The position numbers and the translations under genes are program-made. The notes under the pieces were generated by a model. It made no database searches. It had not been told where the DNA came from and was given only the letters and a program-made list of their open reading frames with translations. 49,175 bases of DNA from Roseomonas sp. 18066 (lineage in GTDB: Bacteria > Pseudomonadota > Alphaproteobacteria > Acetobacterales > Acetobacteraceae): the NCBI RefSeq assembly GCF_902706185.1, contig NZ_CACSJM010000025.1:1-49175 (forward strand), given 5' to 3'. Positions 35,311 through 42,338 of the stretch are shown here, piece after piece. Each line of letters begins with the position of its first letter. Position 1 is the stretch's first letter.

Positions 35311-36492
35311 ATGCGGTTGTTCAATTGCGAGGTTTGCGGCCAGCTCCTGTATTTCGAGAACACCCAGTGCATGCGCTGCGGGGCGACGGTGGGCTATCTG
35401 CCCGGCCGCAACCGCCTGACCGCGCTGGACCCAGTGGAGCCGGATGGCGGCGTGGTCCAGGCCACGGCCGAGGCGGGCGCGCAGCAGCAGGCGATGGGCG
35501 ACGATGCGGCGGCCCAGGCCGGCACCGCCGCCGCCGCGCCGCAGCTGTGGCACCCGCGGGCCGAGCCGGAGGCGCTGTACCGCTTCTGCGACAATGCCCG
35601 GCACGATGCCTGCAACTGGCTGGTGCCGGAGGGCGGGGAGGGGTTCTGCCCCGCCTGCCGCTACAACCGCACCATCCCCGACCTGTCCGACCCGCAGCAC
35701 CTGGCGCAGTGGCGCAAGATCGAGGTGGCCAAGCGCCGCGCCTTCTACGGCTTCCTGCGCCTCGGCCTGCCGATGTCCGACCGGGTCGACGACCCGGAGA
35801 ACGGCCTGGCCTTCGACTTCCTGGCCGATGCGCCGGATGGCAGCGGGAAGGTGATGACCGGCCATGACAACGGGCTGATCACCCTGGCGCTGGTCGAGGC
35901 CGACGATGCCGAGCGCACCCGCCGCCGCACCGCCATGGGCGAGCCGTATCGCACCCTGTTGGGCCATTTCCGGCACGAGGCCGGGCATTACTTCTGGGAC
36001 CGGCTGGTGCGCGATGGCGGCCGGCTGGAGGAATGCCGCGCGGTCTTCGGCGATGACAGCCAGGATTACGGCGCCGCCCTGCAGCGCCATTACGAGCAGG
36101 GCGCCGCCCCGGACTGGCAGGAGCATTTCGTCAGCACCTATGCCACCGCCCATCCGTGGGAGGATTTCGCCGAGACCTGGGCGCATTACCTGCACATCGT
36201 CGACACGCTGGAGATGGCGCGCGCCTTCGGCCTGGGCATCGACCCCCGCGCCGACCGCAGCGGCGAGCTGACCAGCGAGGTCGATTTCGACCCCTATCGC
36301 GCCACCGAGATCGAGCCGGTGATGGAGGCCTGGGTGCCGCTGACCGCCGCGGTGAACAGCCTGAACCGCTGCATGGGCACGCCGGACCTGTATCCCTTCG
36401 TCATCTCGCCGGCGGTGGTGGCGAAGCTGGGCTTCATCCAGTCGCTGGTGCATCCGCCCAAGCCCGCCGCGGCCCCCGACAGCGGCGATTGA
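35311..36492 (+). CDS. Zinc-ribbon putative zinc-binding metallopeptidase (Peptidase_Mx-like)
   Basis: The 393-residue protein begins with a C4 zinc ribbon (FNCEVCGQLLYFENTQCMRCGATVGYLPG). A second Cys set follows (YRFCDNARHDACNWLVPEGGEGFCPACRYNRTIP). The catalytic domain holds HEAGH at 222-226 (FRHEAGHYFWDRLV), a gluzincin-like motif, with downstream HPWEDFAETWAHYLHIVDTLEMA, which could supply the third ligand. It matches the putative zinc-binding metallopeptidase family found in alphaproteobacteria. No signal peptide, so cytoplasmic. Substrate unknown. The ATG at 35311 has GGAGGGAG upstream; in-frame sequence before it is the repeat. Lies 33 bp before the PuuE-like gene. Confidence 0.88.
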   Translation: MRLFNCEVCGQLLYFENTQCMRCGATVGYLPGRNRLTALDPVEPDGGVVQATAEAGAQQQAMGDDAAAQAGTAAAAPQLWHPRAEPEALYRFCDNARHDACNWLVPEGGEGFCPACRYNRTIPDLSDPQHLAQWRKIEVAKRRAFYGFLRLGLPMSDRVDDPENGLAFDFLADAPDGSGKVMTGHDNGLITLALVEADDAERTRRRTAMGEPYRTLLGHFRHEAGHYFWDRLVRDGGRLEECRAVFGDDSQDYGAALQRHYEQGAAPDWQEHFVSTYATAHPWEDFAETWAHYLHIVDTLEMARAFGLGIDPRADRSGELTSEVDFDPYRATEIEPVMEAWVPLTAAVNSLNRCMGTPDLYPFVISPAVVAKLGFIQSLVHPPKPAAAPDSGD

Positions 36493-36525
36493 CCGGGCCG
36501 CCGGGGGCGCGGCAGGCTCAGGGTC

Positions 36526-37455
36526 ATGAGCAAGCTCGCCCCCGACAGCGGCTATCCGCGCGACTTCCTGGGCTACGGCCCGACCCCGCCCGACGCGCAA
36601 TGGCCGGGGGGTGCGAAGCTCGCCCTGTCCTTCGTGCTGAACTACGAGGAGGGCGGCGAGAACACCGTCCTCAACGGCGACGCCGGCAGCGAGATCTTTT
36701 TGAACGAGACCCCAGGGGGGAGCCCCGTCCTGGGGATGCGCGACATCGGCAAGGAAAGCCAGTTCGACTACGGCGCCCGCGCCGGCGTCTGGCGGATCCT
36801 GCGCCTCTTCGCCGAGCGCCGGATGAAGCTGACCGTCTATGGCGTCGGCCGCGCCCTCGAGCTCAACCCCACCGCCGCCCGCGCCTTCGTGGACGCCGGG
36901 CACGAGGTGGCCAGCCATGGCTGGCGCTGGATCAACTACCAGCATGTCGACGAGGCCACCGAGCGCGCCCATATCGCCGAGACCGTGGCCACCATCGACC
37001 GCCTGACCGGCCGCCCGCCGGTCGGCTGGTACACCGGCCGCATCAGCGAGCAGACCCGCCGCCTGGTCGCCGAGCATGGCGGCTTCCTCTATGACAGCGA
37101 CGCCTATGACGACGATCTTCCTTACTATGTCCCGGTCGACGGCAAGCCGATGCTGGTGATCCCCTATACGCTCGACAACAACGACATGAAGTTCGCGGTG
37201 CCGCCGGGCTTCACCAGCAATGACGGCTTCGAGCAGCACCTGACCGACGCCTTCGACTTCCTGGTGAAGGAAGGCGAGACGTCCCCCAAGATGATGAGCG
37301 TGGGCCTGCACTGCCGCCTGGTCGGCCGCCCCGCCCGCGCCGCCGCCCTGGCGCGGTTCATGGACCACGTCGCGAAGCGCAGCGACGTCTGGGTCGCGAC
37401 GCGGGAAGAGATCGCGAAGCATTGGTGGAAGACGCATCCGCCTGAGCAAGGCTAG
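36526..37455 (+). CDS. puuE: Allantoinase PuuE-type (polysaccharide deacetylase fold)
   Basis: The 309-residue protein has the NodB-like fold of the PuuE group that hydrolyses allantoin without a metal-dependent amidohydrolase. Seen: RDFLGYGPTPPDAQWPGGAKLALSFVLNYEEGGENTVLNGDAGSE, the FDYGARAGVWRILRLF block, AGHEVASHGWRWINYQ and VGWYTGRISEQTRRLVAEHGGFLYDSDAYDDDLPY, and the C-terminal MSVGLHCRLVGRPARA and WVATREEIAKHW. These match family members closely. No other purine-degradation gene is in the window, so substrate assignment rests on the family. The stop is followed after 11 bp by repeat copy C. Confidence 0.9.
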   Translation: MSKLAPDSGYPRDFLGYGPTPPDAQWPGGAKLALSFVLNYEEGGENTVLNGDAGSEIFLNETPGGSPVLGMRDIGKESQFDYGARAGVWRILRLFAERRMKLTVYGVGRALELNPTAARAFVDAGHEVASHGWRWINYQHVDEATERAHIAETVATIDRLTGRPPVGWYTGRISEQTRRLVAEHGGFLYDSDAYDDDLPYYVPVDGKPMLVIPYTLDNNDMKFAVPPGFTSNDGFEQHLTDAFDFLVKEGETSPKMMSVGLHCRLVGRPARAAALARFMDHVAKRSDVWVATREEIAKHWWKTHPPEQG

Positions 37456-37466
37456 GCAGACGAAGG

Positions 37467-37695
37467 TTGGGGGAATGAATTCCCCCAAGCCCCCATCTTT
37501 TTTCTGATCACCGGCCATTGCGAGACCAGCGCCGCACCACCTGCGTCGCGAATCTGTCCAGGCGGGGCATATTTTTATAATTTAATCACGCACTGACAGG
37601 TCGCGCTGTTGCGTGGCTGTCGCGGCCCGCCTCGCCACCTGGGCGCGGCAGCCAGACAGAAAAAAGAAGGGGTCCAGGGGAATTCATTCCCCTGG
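37467..37695. repeat. Palindrome-capped intergenic element, copy C
   Basis: Left palindrome: arms TTGGGGGAAT (37467-37476) and complement (37479-37488) around GA, followed by GCCCCCATCTTTTTTCTG. Right end: CAGAAAAAAGAAGGGGTC then a palindrome with arms CCAGGGGAAT and complement (37674-37695). The termini are inverted copies over about 40 bp. The interior aligns patchily with copy D (shared blocks: GGCC..G.GACC.GCGC; AGGCGGG-type; CAGGTCG.GCTG; GCGGCAG/ACGGCAG). It has an unusually AT-rich core (37569-37587) with TATAAT. It fills most of the gap between puuE and the leu leader. Confidence 0.88.
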
Positions 37696-37710
37696 CCTGC
37701 CTCTGCCCCC

Positions 37711-37740
37711 TTGCTTCTTGCAACGCAACACGCCTAACCT
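37711..37740 (+). promoter_or_regulatory. Candidate leu leader promoter
   Basis: TTGCTT (37711-37716), 18-bp spacer, TAACCT (37735-37740). It predicts a start at about 37747, the ATG of the leader ORF, so the leader peptide would be translated from a leaderless mRNA. Confidence 0.35.
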
Positions 37741-37746
37741 CGGCCC

Positions 37747-37854
37747 ATGAACGCCCCCGCGCGCACCGCTGACCTGCAGAACGGCTCCGCCGCTGCCGGC
37801 CTGCGCGCGCTTACCGGCCTCCTTCTCCTTCGACTTACCCGCCCCTGGGCGTGA
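37747..37854 (+). CDS. leuL: Leucine-rich leader peptide of leuA
   Basis: A 35-codon ORF upstream of leuA. After MNAPARTADLQNGSAAAG it reads LRALTGLLLLRLTRPWA and stops with TGA at 37852. The run CTC CTT CTC CTT CGA CTT (37819-37836) places five Leu codons within six. Clustered codons for the pathway product just before an RNA switch are the hallmark of transcription attenuation in amino-acid operons. The downstream segments form competing hairpins. No ribosome site precedes the ATG; with the candidate promoter it would be leaderless, as known for the trpL leader in Sinorhizobium meliloti. The product itself is probably unstable; ribosome position is the signal. Confidence 0.75.
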   Translation: MNAPARTADLQNGSAAAGLRALTGLLLLRLTRPWA

Positions 37855-37896
37855 CGCCCGGCTGACCAGGCCGGCATCGCTCAGGGGGACCCCCTG
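37842..37896 (+). promoter_or_regulatory. leuA attenuator: competing RNA pairings
   Basis: CAGGGG (37882-37887) can pair with CCCCTG (37891-37896) in a tight 3-nt-loop hairpin, or with the CCCCTG at 37842-37847 inside the last codons of the leader ORF. A ribosome at the stop would cover the early segment and allow the late hairpin; stalling at the Leu run would expose it and favour the alternative. No T tract follows the late hairpin, so the effect may be Rho-dependent or translational. Confidence 0.55.
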
Positions 37897-37951
37897 GCGC
37901 CGCGCGCGCTTGTGACGGAAACGGTAAAGTCAGAACGAAGGAACGCCCCTC

Positions 37952-39532
37952 ATGGCCATCATTCACCCCAGCTTCGGCACCATCGACGATAAGCGCGTCA
38001 TCGTCTTCGACACCACGCTGCGCGATGGCGAGCAGTCCCCCGGCTTCTCCATGAACCTGGAGGAGAAGCTGCGCATGGCCGAGGCCCTGCACGAGCTGGG
38101 CATCGACGTCATGGAGGCTGGCTTCCCGATCGCCAGCCAGGGCGATTTCGAGAGCGTGCAGTCCATCGCCCAGCGCTTCGCCAAGGACGGCCCGGTGGTC
38201 TGCGGCCTGTCGCGCTCGGCCCCCGGCGACATCCTGCGCGCGGTCGAGGCGGTGAAGGCCGCCGCCCGCCAGCGCATCCACATCTTCCTGTCGACCTCCG
38301 ACCTGCACATGCGCGTCAAGCTGCGCATGAGCCCGGAGGAGGTGCTGGAGGCGATCCAGAAGTCGGTGGAGCTGGCCCGCAACCATGTCGCCGACGTCGA
38401 ATGGTCGGCCGAGGATGGCAGCCGCACCGATCCTGACTTCCTGTGCCGCTGCGTCGAGACCGCGATCAAGGCGGGGGCGACCACCATCAACGTCCCCGAC
38501 ACCGTGGGCTATGCCGTGCCGGCCGACATGGCGCGCATCTTCGCCATGCTGCGGGAGCGCGTGCCGGGCGCCGACGACGTGATCTTCTCCACCCACAACC
38601 ACGATGACCTGGGCCTGGCGGTCGCCAACACCCTGGCCGCGCTGGATGCCGGCGCCCGCCAGGTGGAGGCCACGATCAACGGCATCGGCGAGCGTGCCGG
38701 CAATGCCAGCCTGGAAGAGGTGGCCATGGCGCTGCGCACCCGCGCCGATGTCATGCCCTACACCACCGGCATCGTCACCACGAACATCCTGAAGACCAGC
38801 CGCCTGCTGGCCACCATCACCGGCTTCGACGTGCAGCCGAACAAGGCGATCGTCGGCCGCAACGCCTTCGCGCATGAATCGGGCATCCACCAGGATGGCG
38901 TGCTGAAGGACAAGACCACCTACGAGATCATGACGCCGGAATCGGTGGGCTGGGCGACCAACTCGCTGGTGCTGGGCAAGCATTCCGGCCGCGCCGCCTT
39001 CCGCGACAAGCTGTCGACGCTGGGCTACAGCCTGGGCGACAACCAGCTGAACGACGCCTTCCGCCGCTTCAAGGACCTGGCCGACCGCAAGAAGACCGTC
39101 TTCGACGAGGACATCGTCGCGCTGGTCGATGACGAGGTGGTCCGCGCCCAGGACCGCATGAAGCTGCTGGCCTTGACCGTCGCCACCGGCATGGGCACTC
39201 GCCCGACCGCGTCGCTGGCGGTCGAGATCGACGGCGAGAAGGTCGAGGCGGTGGCCGGCGGCGACGGCGCCGTGGACGCCACCTTCAACGCGCTGCAGCA
39301 GGTGGTGCCGCACAGCGCGGTGCTGAAGCTCTACGCGGTGCAGTCGGTCACCGGCGGCACCGATGCCCAGGCCCGCGTCACCGTGCGGCTGGAGGAGAAT
39401 GGCAAGCTGGTGGACGGGCAGGGCGCCGACACCGACACCATCATCGCCTCGGCGCGCGCCTATGTGCATGCGCTGAACAAGCTGCTGGCCAAGCGCGCCC
39501 GCACCGCGCCCCCGGAAATCATGCGCGCCTGA
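37952..39532 (+). CDS. leuA: 2-isopropylmalate synthase
   Basis: The 526-residue enzyme condenses acetyl-CoA with 2-oxoisovalerate, committing to leucine. HMGL-like TIM barrel: [19 protein letters not shown] (metal Asp), [56 protein letters not shown] (metal His residues), [19 protein letters not shown]. Subdomain [22 protein letters not shown], and the C-terminal regulatory domain with [14 protein letters not shown] and the allosteric leucine-binding region. Full length for the long class. ATG at 37952 with GAAGGAACGCC upstream. Regulated in all likelihood by the leader and attenuator directly before it. Confidence 0.97.
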   Translation: MAIIHPSFGTIDDKRVIVFDTTLRDGEQSPGFSMNLEEKLRMAEALHELGIDVMEAGFPIASQGDFESVQSIAQRFAKDGPVVCGLSRSAPGDILRAVEAVKAAARQRIHIFLSTSDLHMRVKLRMSPEEVLEAIQKSVELARNHVADVEWSAEDGSRTDPDFLCRCVETAIKAGATTINVPDTVGYAVPADMARIFAMLRERVPGADDVIFSTHNHDDLGLAVANTLAALDAGARQVEATINGIGERAGNASLEEVAMALRTRADVMPYTTGIVTTNILKTSRLLATITGFDVQPNKAIVGRNAFAHESGIHQDGVLKDKTTYEIMTPESVGWATNSLVLGKHSGRAAFRDKLSTLGYSLGDNQLNDAFRRFKDLADRKKTVFDEDIVALVDDEVVRAQDRMKLLALTVATGMGTRPTASLAVEIDGEKVEAVAGGDGAVDATFNALQQVVPHSAVLKLYAVQSVTGGTDAQARVTVRLEENGKLVDGQGADTDTIIASARAYVHALNKLLAKRARTAPPEIMRA

Positions 39533-39585
39533 TTTTTTCCGGTTGGGGCCGCCCTCGATGGGGCGGCCCCGGCCGGAACGCTGCG

Positions 39586-40539
39586 TCAGGCCGCCTGGCG
39601 CAGCCAGTCCATGCTGGTGCCGAACAGGTAGCGCATCAGCCCGACCGCCAGCCGCGCCGTGCGGTGCTGCTGGTCCAGCGCCGGATTGACCTCGACGATG
39701 TCGAGGCCGACCAGCCGCCCGCTGCCCCCCAGCATCGACAGCGCCTCGGCCGCCTCGGCGGGCTCCAGCCCGCCGGCCACCGGCGTGCCCGTCCCCGGCG
39801 CATGGGCCGGGTCGACCACGTCGATGTCGAAGCTGACATGCAGCAGCCCGTCCTCGGCCGCCAGGCGGTCCAGGAAGCCGGCCAGCGCCGCCATCCCGTC
39901 GCGCCGCAGCGCCGCCACCGACACCGCCTGCACGCCGCGCGCCGCCATCAGCGCCGCCTCGCCGGCATCCAGGTCGCGCGCGCCCAGCACCATGACGCGG
40001 GTCGGGTCGACCACCGCCGGCGCATCCTCGCCCCAGACGGCGCCGAGGCCCGTCTCGCCGCAAAGGGCGGCCAGGCTCATCCCGTGCACATTGCCGGTGC
40101 CGCTGGTCGCCGGCGTGTTGAAGTCGCCATGCGCGTCCATCCACAGCACGAAGAGCGGCCGGCCCAGCAGCGCGGCATGGTCGGCGCTGGCCGCGACCGA
40201 GCCCATCGGCAGGCTGTGGTCGCCGCCCAGCAGCACCGGCAGCCCGCCCTCGGCCAGGATCGCCGCCGCCTGGGCGCGCACCGCCTGCACCCAGCCGGCG
40301 ATCCGCGGCAGCGCATGCGCGGCATGCCCGGCATCGGCGCCGGCCACCGCCAGGCTCTCGGCCGGCATGACGTCGCCGCGGTCGGCGGCGCCCGCGCCCA
40401 GCGCGCCCAGGATGCCGGCGCCGCGCAGCGCCAGCGGCCCGCCGGCGGCACCCCGGCGGCTGGCGCCGAGATCCATCGTCGCGCCATAGGTCATCGGCAG
40501 CGAAGCCTGAGAGCCAGGGGTCCGAACAATCTGCAGCAT
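39586..40539 (-). CDS. rocF: Arginase (ureohydrolase family)
   Basis: The 317-residue dimanganese enzyme splits arginine to ornithine and urea. Ligands: His108 (LLGGDHSLPMGS), Asp134, His136 and Asp138 (LWMDAHGDFNTP), and the Asp pair in VSFDIDVVDPAHAPGTGTP. The C-terminal block VGLDIVEVNPALDQQHRTARLAVGLM is typical of RocF. The N terminus TYGATMDLGASRRGAAGGPLALRGAG also fits. The ATG at 40539 is chosen for a GGAGG five bases upstream; an ATG at 40551 lacks this. The Lrp-type gene lies 129 bp upstream on the same strand and likely controls it. Confidence 0.95.
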   Translation of the reverse strand: MLQIVRTPGSQASLPMTYGATMDLGASRRGAAGGPLALRGAGILGALGAGAADRGDVMPAESLAVAGADAGHAAHALPRIAGWVQAVRAQAAAILAEGGLPVLLGGDHSLPMGSVAASADHAALLGRPLFVLWMDAHGDFNTPATSGTGNVHGMSLAALCGETGLGAVWGEDAPAVVDPTRVMVLGARDLDAGEAALMAARGVQAVSVAALRRDGMAALAGFLDRLAAEDGLLHVSFDIDVVDPAHAPGTGTPVAGGLEPAEAAEALSMLGGSGRLVGLDIVEVNPALDQQHRTARLAVGLMRYLFGTSMDWLRQAA

Positions 40540-40612
40540 TTCGTCCTCCATCCAGCCCGATCCCGGGGGAGCGGGAATATGATGGACGGGGTGTTCAATT
40601 GGCAGACGGTAT

Positions 40613-40643
40613 TTTGCGCAATGCGGGCGGTCGACCGCGCAAA
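40613..40643. promoter_or_regulatory. Inverted repeat between the Lrp-type gene and arginase: candidate operator
   Basis: TTTGCGC (40613-40619) and GCGCAAA (40637-40643) flank a centre with the 12-bp perfect palindrome GCGGTCGACCGC (40627-40638). It lies 74 bp or more upstream of the arginase ATG, in the interval 40540-40668. The binding protein is presumably the adjacent Lrp-type regulator (inference). Confidence 0.5.
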
Positions 40644-40668
40644 GCGCAGTGTCACAATGTGCGAATCG

Positions 40669-41100
40669 TCAACCCTTGCGGCGGGCCAGCAGCAGGTTGC
40701 TCTCGCTGTTCGCCACGCCCTCGATCTGGCGGATCTCGCGCAGCGCGGCGTCGAAGGCCTCGAGGCTGGCCACCTCCAGCTCCAGCACCAGGTCCCAGCG
40801 GCCGTTGGTGGCATGGATCGCCGTCACCGAGGGCAGGCCCTGCAGCCGCCGGGTGATGCGGTCGGTGGCATTGCCGTCGATCTCCACCATGGTGATGGCG
40901 CGGATCGGCGCGATCTCCGCCTCCGGCCGCAGCACCACGGTGAAGCCCTGGATCACCCCGCGCTCCAGCAGCTTGTCGATGCGCGCCTTCACCGTCGCGC
41001 GCGACAGGTCCAGCGCCGCGGCCAGGCTGGTCAGCGGTTGCCGGGCATCGGCCCGCAGCAGGGAGAGCAGGGCGCGGTCGGTCTCGTCGAGGACGGTCAT
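40669..41100 (-). CDS. Lrp/AsnC family transcriptional regulator
   Basis: The 143-residue protein has an N-terminal HTH (LDETDRALLSLLRADARQPLTSLAAALDLSRATVKARIDKLLERGVIQGFTVVL) with recognition helix SRATVKARIDKL, then the RAM ligand-binding domain (IRAITMVEIDGNATDRITRRLQGLPSVTAIHATNGRWDLVLELEV and FDAALREIRQIEGVANSESNLLLARRK). Lrp-type proteins sense amino acids; being just upstream of arginase, arginine or ornithine control is likely. ATG at 41100, 87 bp from the divergent hydratase gene. Confidence 0.93.
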   Translation of the reverse strand: MTVLDETDRALLSLLRADARQPLTSLAAALDLSRATVKARIDKLLERGVIQGFTVVLRPEAEIAPIRAITMVEIDGNATDRITRRLQGLPSVTAIHATNGRWDLVLELEVASLEAFDAALREIRQIEGVANSESNLLLARRKG

Positions 41101-41187
41101 GCCGCGCCAGGATAGCGGCCGCCCCCAGCTTGGCGGAAGCCCGGCCCCGCCATAGGCTCCGCCCCGACCGAGGGAGACCGAAGAAAA

Positions 41188-41970
41188 ATGACCCTGCTGC
41201 TCGAGGCGATCGATGCCCGCGGCGTCGCCACCCTGACGCTGAACCGCCCGGATCGGCACAACGCCTTCGACGACGCGCTGATCGCCGAGCTCAACGCGAC
41301 CCTGGCCCGCCTGGCCGTGGACCCCAAGGTGCGCGTCGTGGTGCTGGCCAGCACCGGCGGCAGCTTCTCCGCCGGCGCCGATCTCGGCTGGATGAAGCGC
41401 ATGGCGACGCAAAGCCAGGCCGCGAACGAGGCCGATGCCGCGCAGATGGCGAAGCTGATGCACGCGCTCGACCGCCTGCCCAAGCCGACTGTCGCGCTGG
41501 TCCAGGGCAATGCCTATGGCGGCGGCGTCGGGCTGGTGGCCTGCTGCGACATCGCCATCGGCACCCCGGCCGCGCGCTTCTGCCTGAGCGAGGTGAAGCT
41601 CGGCCTGACGCCGGCCACCATCAGCCCCTACGTCATCGCCGCCATCGGCCCCCGCCAGGCCCGCCGGCTGTTCCTGACCGCCGAGGTCTTCTCCGCCGAG
41701 ACCGCCCAGAACATCGGCCTTCTGCACCAGGTGGTCCCCGAGCCCGAGCTGGCCGCGACCGGCGAGGCCGTCGTCGCCAGCCTGCTGCGCAACGCCCCCG
41801 GCGCCATCGCGGCCGCCAAGGACCTGGTCTTCCTCGCCGAAGGCCGACCCGTCGACGCGGCGCTCTCCGCGGAGACCAGCCGGCGCATCGCCGAGCGCCG
41901 CGCCTCGGAAGAGGGTAGGGAAGGGATTGGAGCCTTCCTGGAGAAGAGGAAGGCAAGCTGGGTTATTTGA
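41188..41970 (+). CDS. liuC: Enoyl-CoA hydratase/isomerase family, probably methylglutaconyl-CoA hydratase
   Basis: The 260-residue crotonase-fold protein has oxyanion-hole residues in VRVVVLASTGGSFSAGADLGWMKRMA and PTVALVQGNAYGGGVGLVACCDIAIGT. The SAGADLGWMKRM string is characteristic of the LiuC group that hydrates 3-methylglutaconyl-CoA in leucine degradation. Catalytic Glu candidates are in RFCLSEVKLGLTPATISPYVI. Other leucine-catabolism genes are not next to it, so a broader enoyl-CoA role is possible. ATG 41188 with GGGAGACCGAAGAAAA upstream. Repeat copy D begins 5 bp after its stop. Confidence 0.82.
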   Translation: MTLLLEAIDARGVATLTLNRPDRHNAFDDALIAELNATLARLAVDPKVRVVVLASTGGSFSAGADLGWMKRMATQSQAANEADAAQMAKLMHALDRLPKPTVALVQGNAYGGGVGLVACCDIAIGTPAARFCLSEVKLGLTPATISPYVIAAIGPRQARRLFLTAEVFSAETAQNIGLLHQVVPEPELAATGEAVVASLLRNAPGAIAAAKDLVFLAEGRPVDAALSAETSRRIAERRASEEGREGIGAFLEKRKASWVI

Positions 41971-41974
41971 AAGG

Positions 41975-42201
41975 TCGGGGGAATGAATTCCCCCGAACCC
42001 CCATCTTTTTTCTGTTCATTGGCCTTGACGTGACCTGCGCTTCGACACGGGCGACACCAGGGCATCGAGGCGGGACGCCGTCATGATAACGGCGCGACTT
42101 CGCAGGTCGTGCTGAGGATTGGCCGTTTTGGGTACTGTCTTCACGTGGACACGGCAGTCTGAAAGAAAAAAGAAGGGGTCCAGGGGAATTCATTCCCCTG
42201 G
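41975..42201. repeat. Palindrome-capped intergenic element, copy D
   Basis: Left palindrome: arms TCGGGGGAAT and complement (41975-41996) around GA, followed by ACCCCCATCTTTTTTCTG. Right end: GAAAGAAAAAAGAAGGGGTC then arms CCAGGGGAAT and complement (42180-42201). The compensatory TC/GA pair at the left palindrome edge (TT/AA in copy C) preserves base-pairing. Size 227 bp, close to copy C. It begins 5 bp behind the hydratase stop and makes up most of the gene-free stretch 41971-42338. Confidence 0.88.
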
Positions 42202-42260
42202 TCTTCAGTAAATTACTTTGCTTATCGCACTGCGATATTCTGCCTGCCCAAACCAAATCC

Positions 42261-42289
42261 TTGTCACGCCCCCGTGACGCAGGCATAGA
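42261..42289 (+). promoter_or_regulatory. Candidate promoter with internal inverted repeat upstream of the solute-binding protein
   Basis: TTGTCA (42261-42266), 17-bp spacer, CATAGA (42284-42289). GTCACG (42263-42268) and CGTGAC (42273-42278) form a perfect 6-bp inverted repeat over the -35 and spacer, a position suited to repressor binding. Confidence 0.4.
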
Positions 42290-42338
42290 CGCGCCTGGGA
42301 GAAAAAAGCCGGTCCCTGCTATCAGAAGGAGCATTCCC

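Noticed and set aside
39546..39582. Hairpin behind leuA as a Rho-independent terminator
   Set aside because: GGGGCCGCC and its complement form a good stem, but the T tract (ATTTTTT) lies before it and not after it on the coding strand, and no T tract follows on the other strand.
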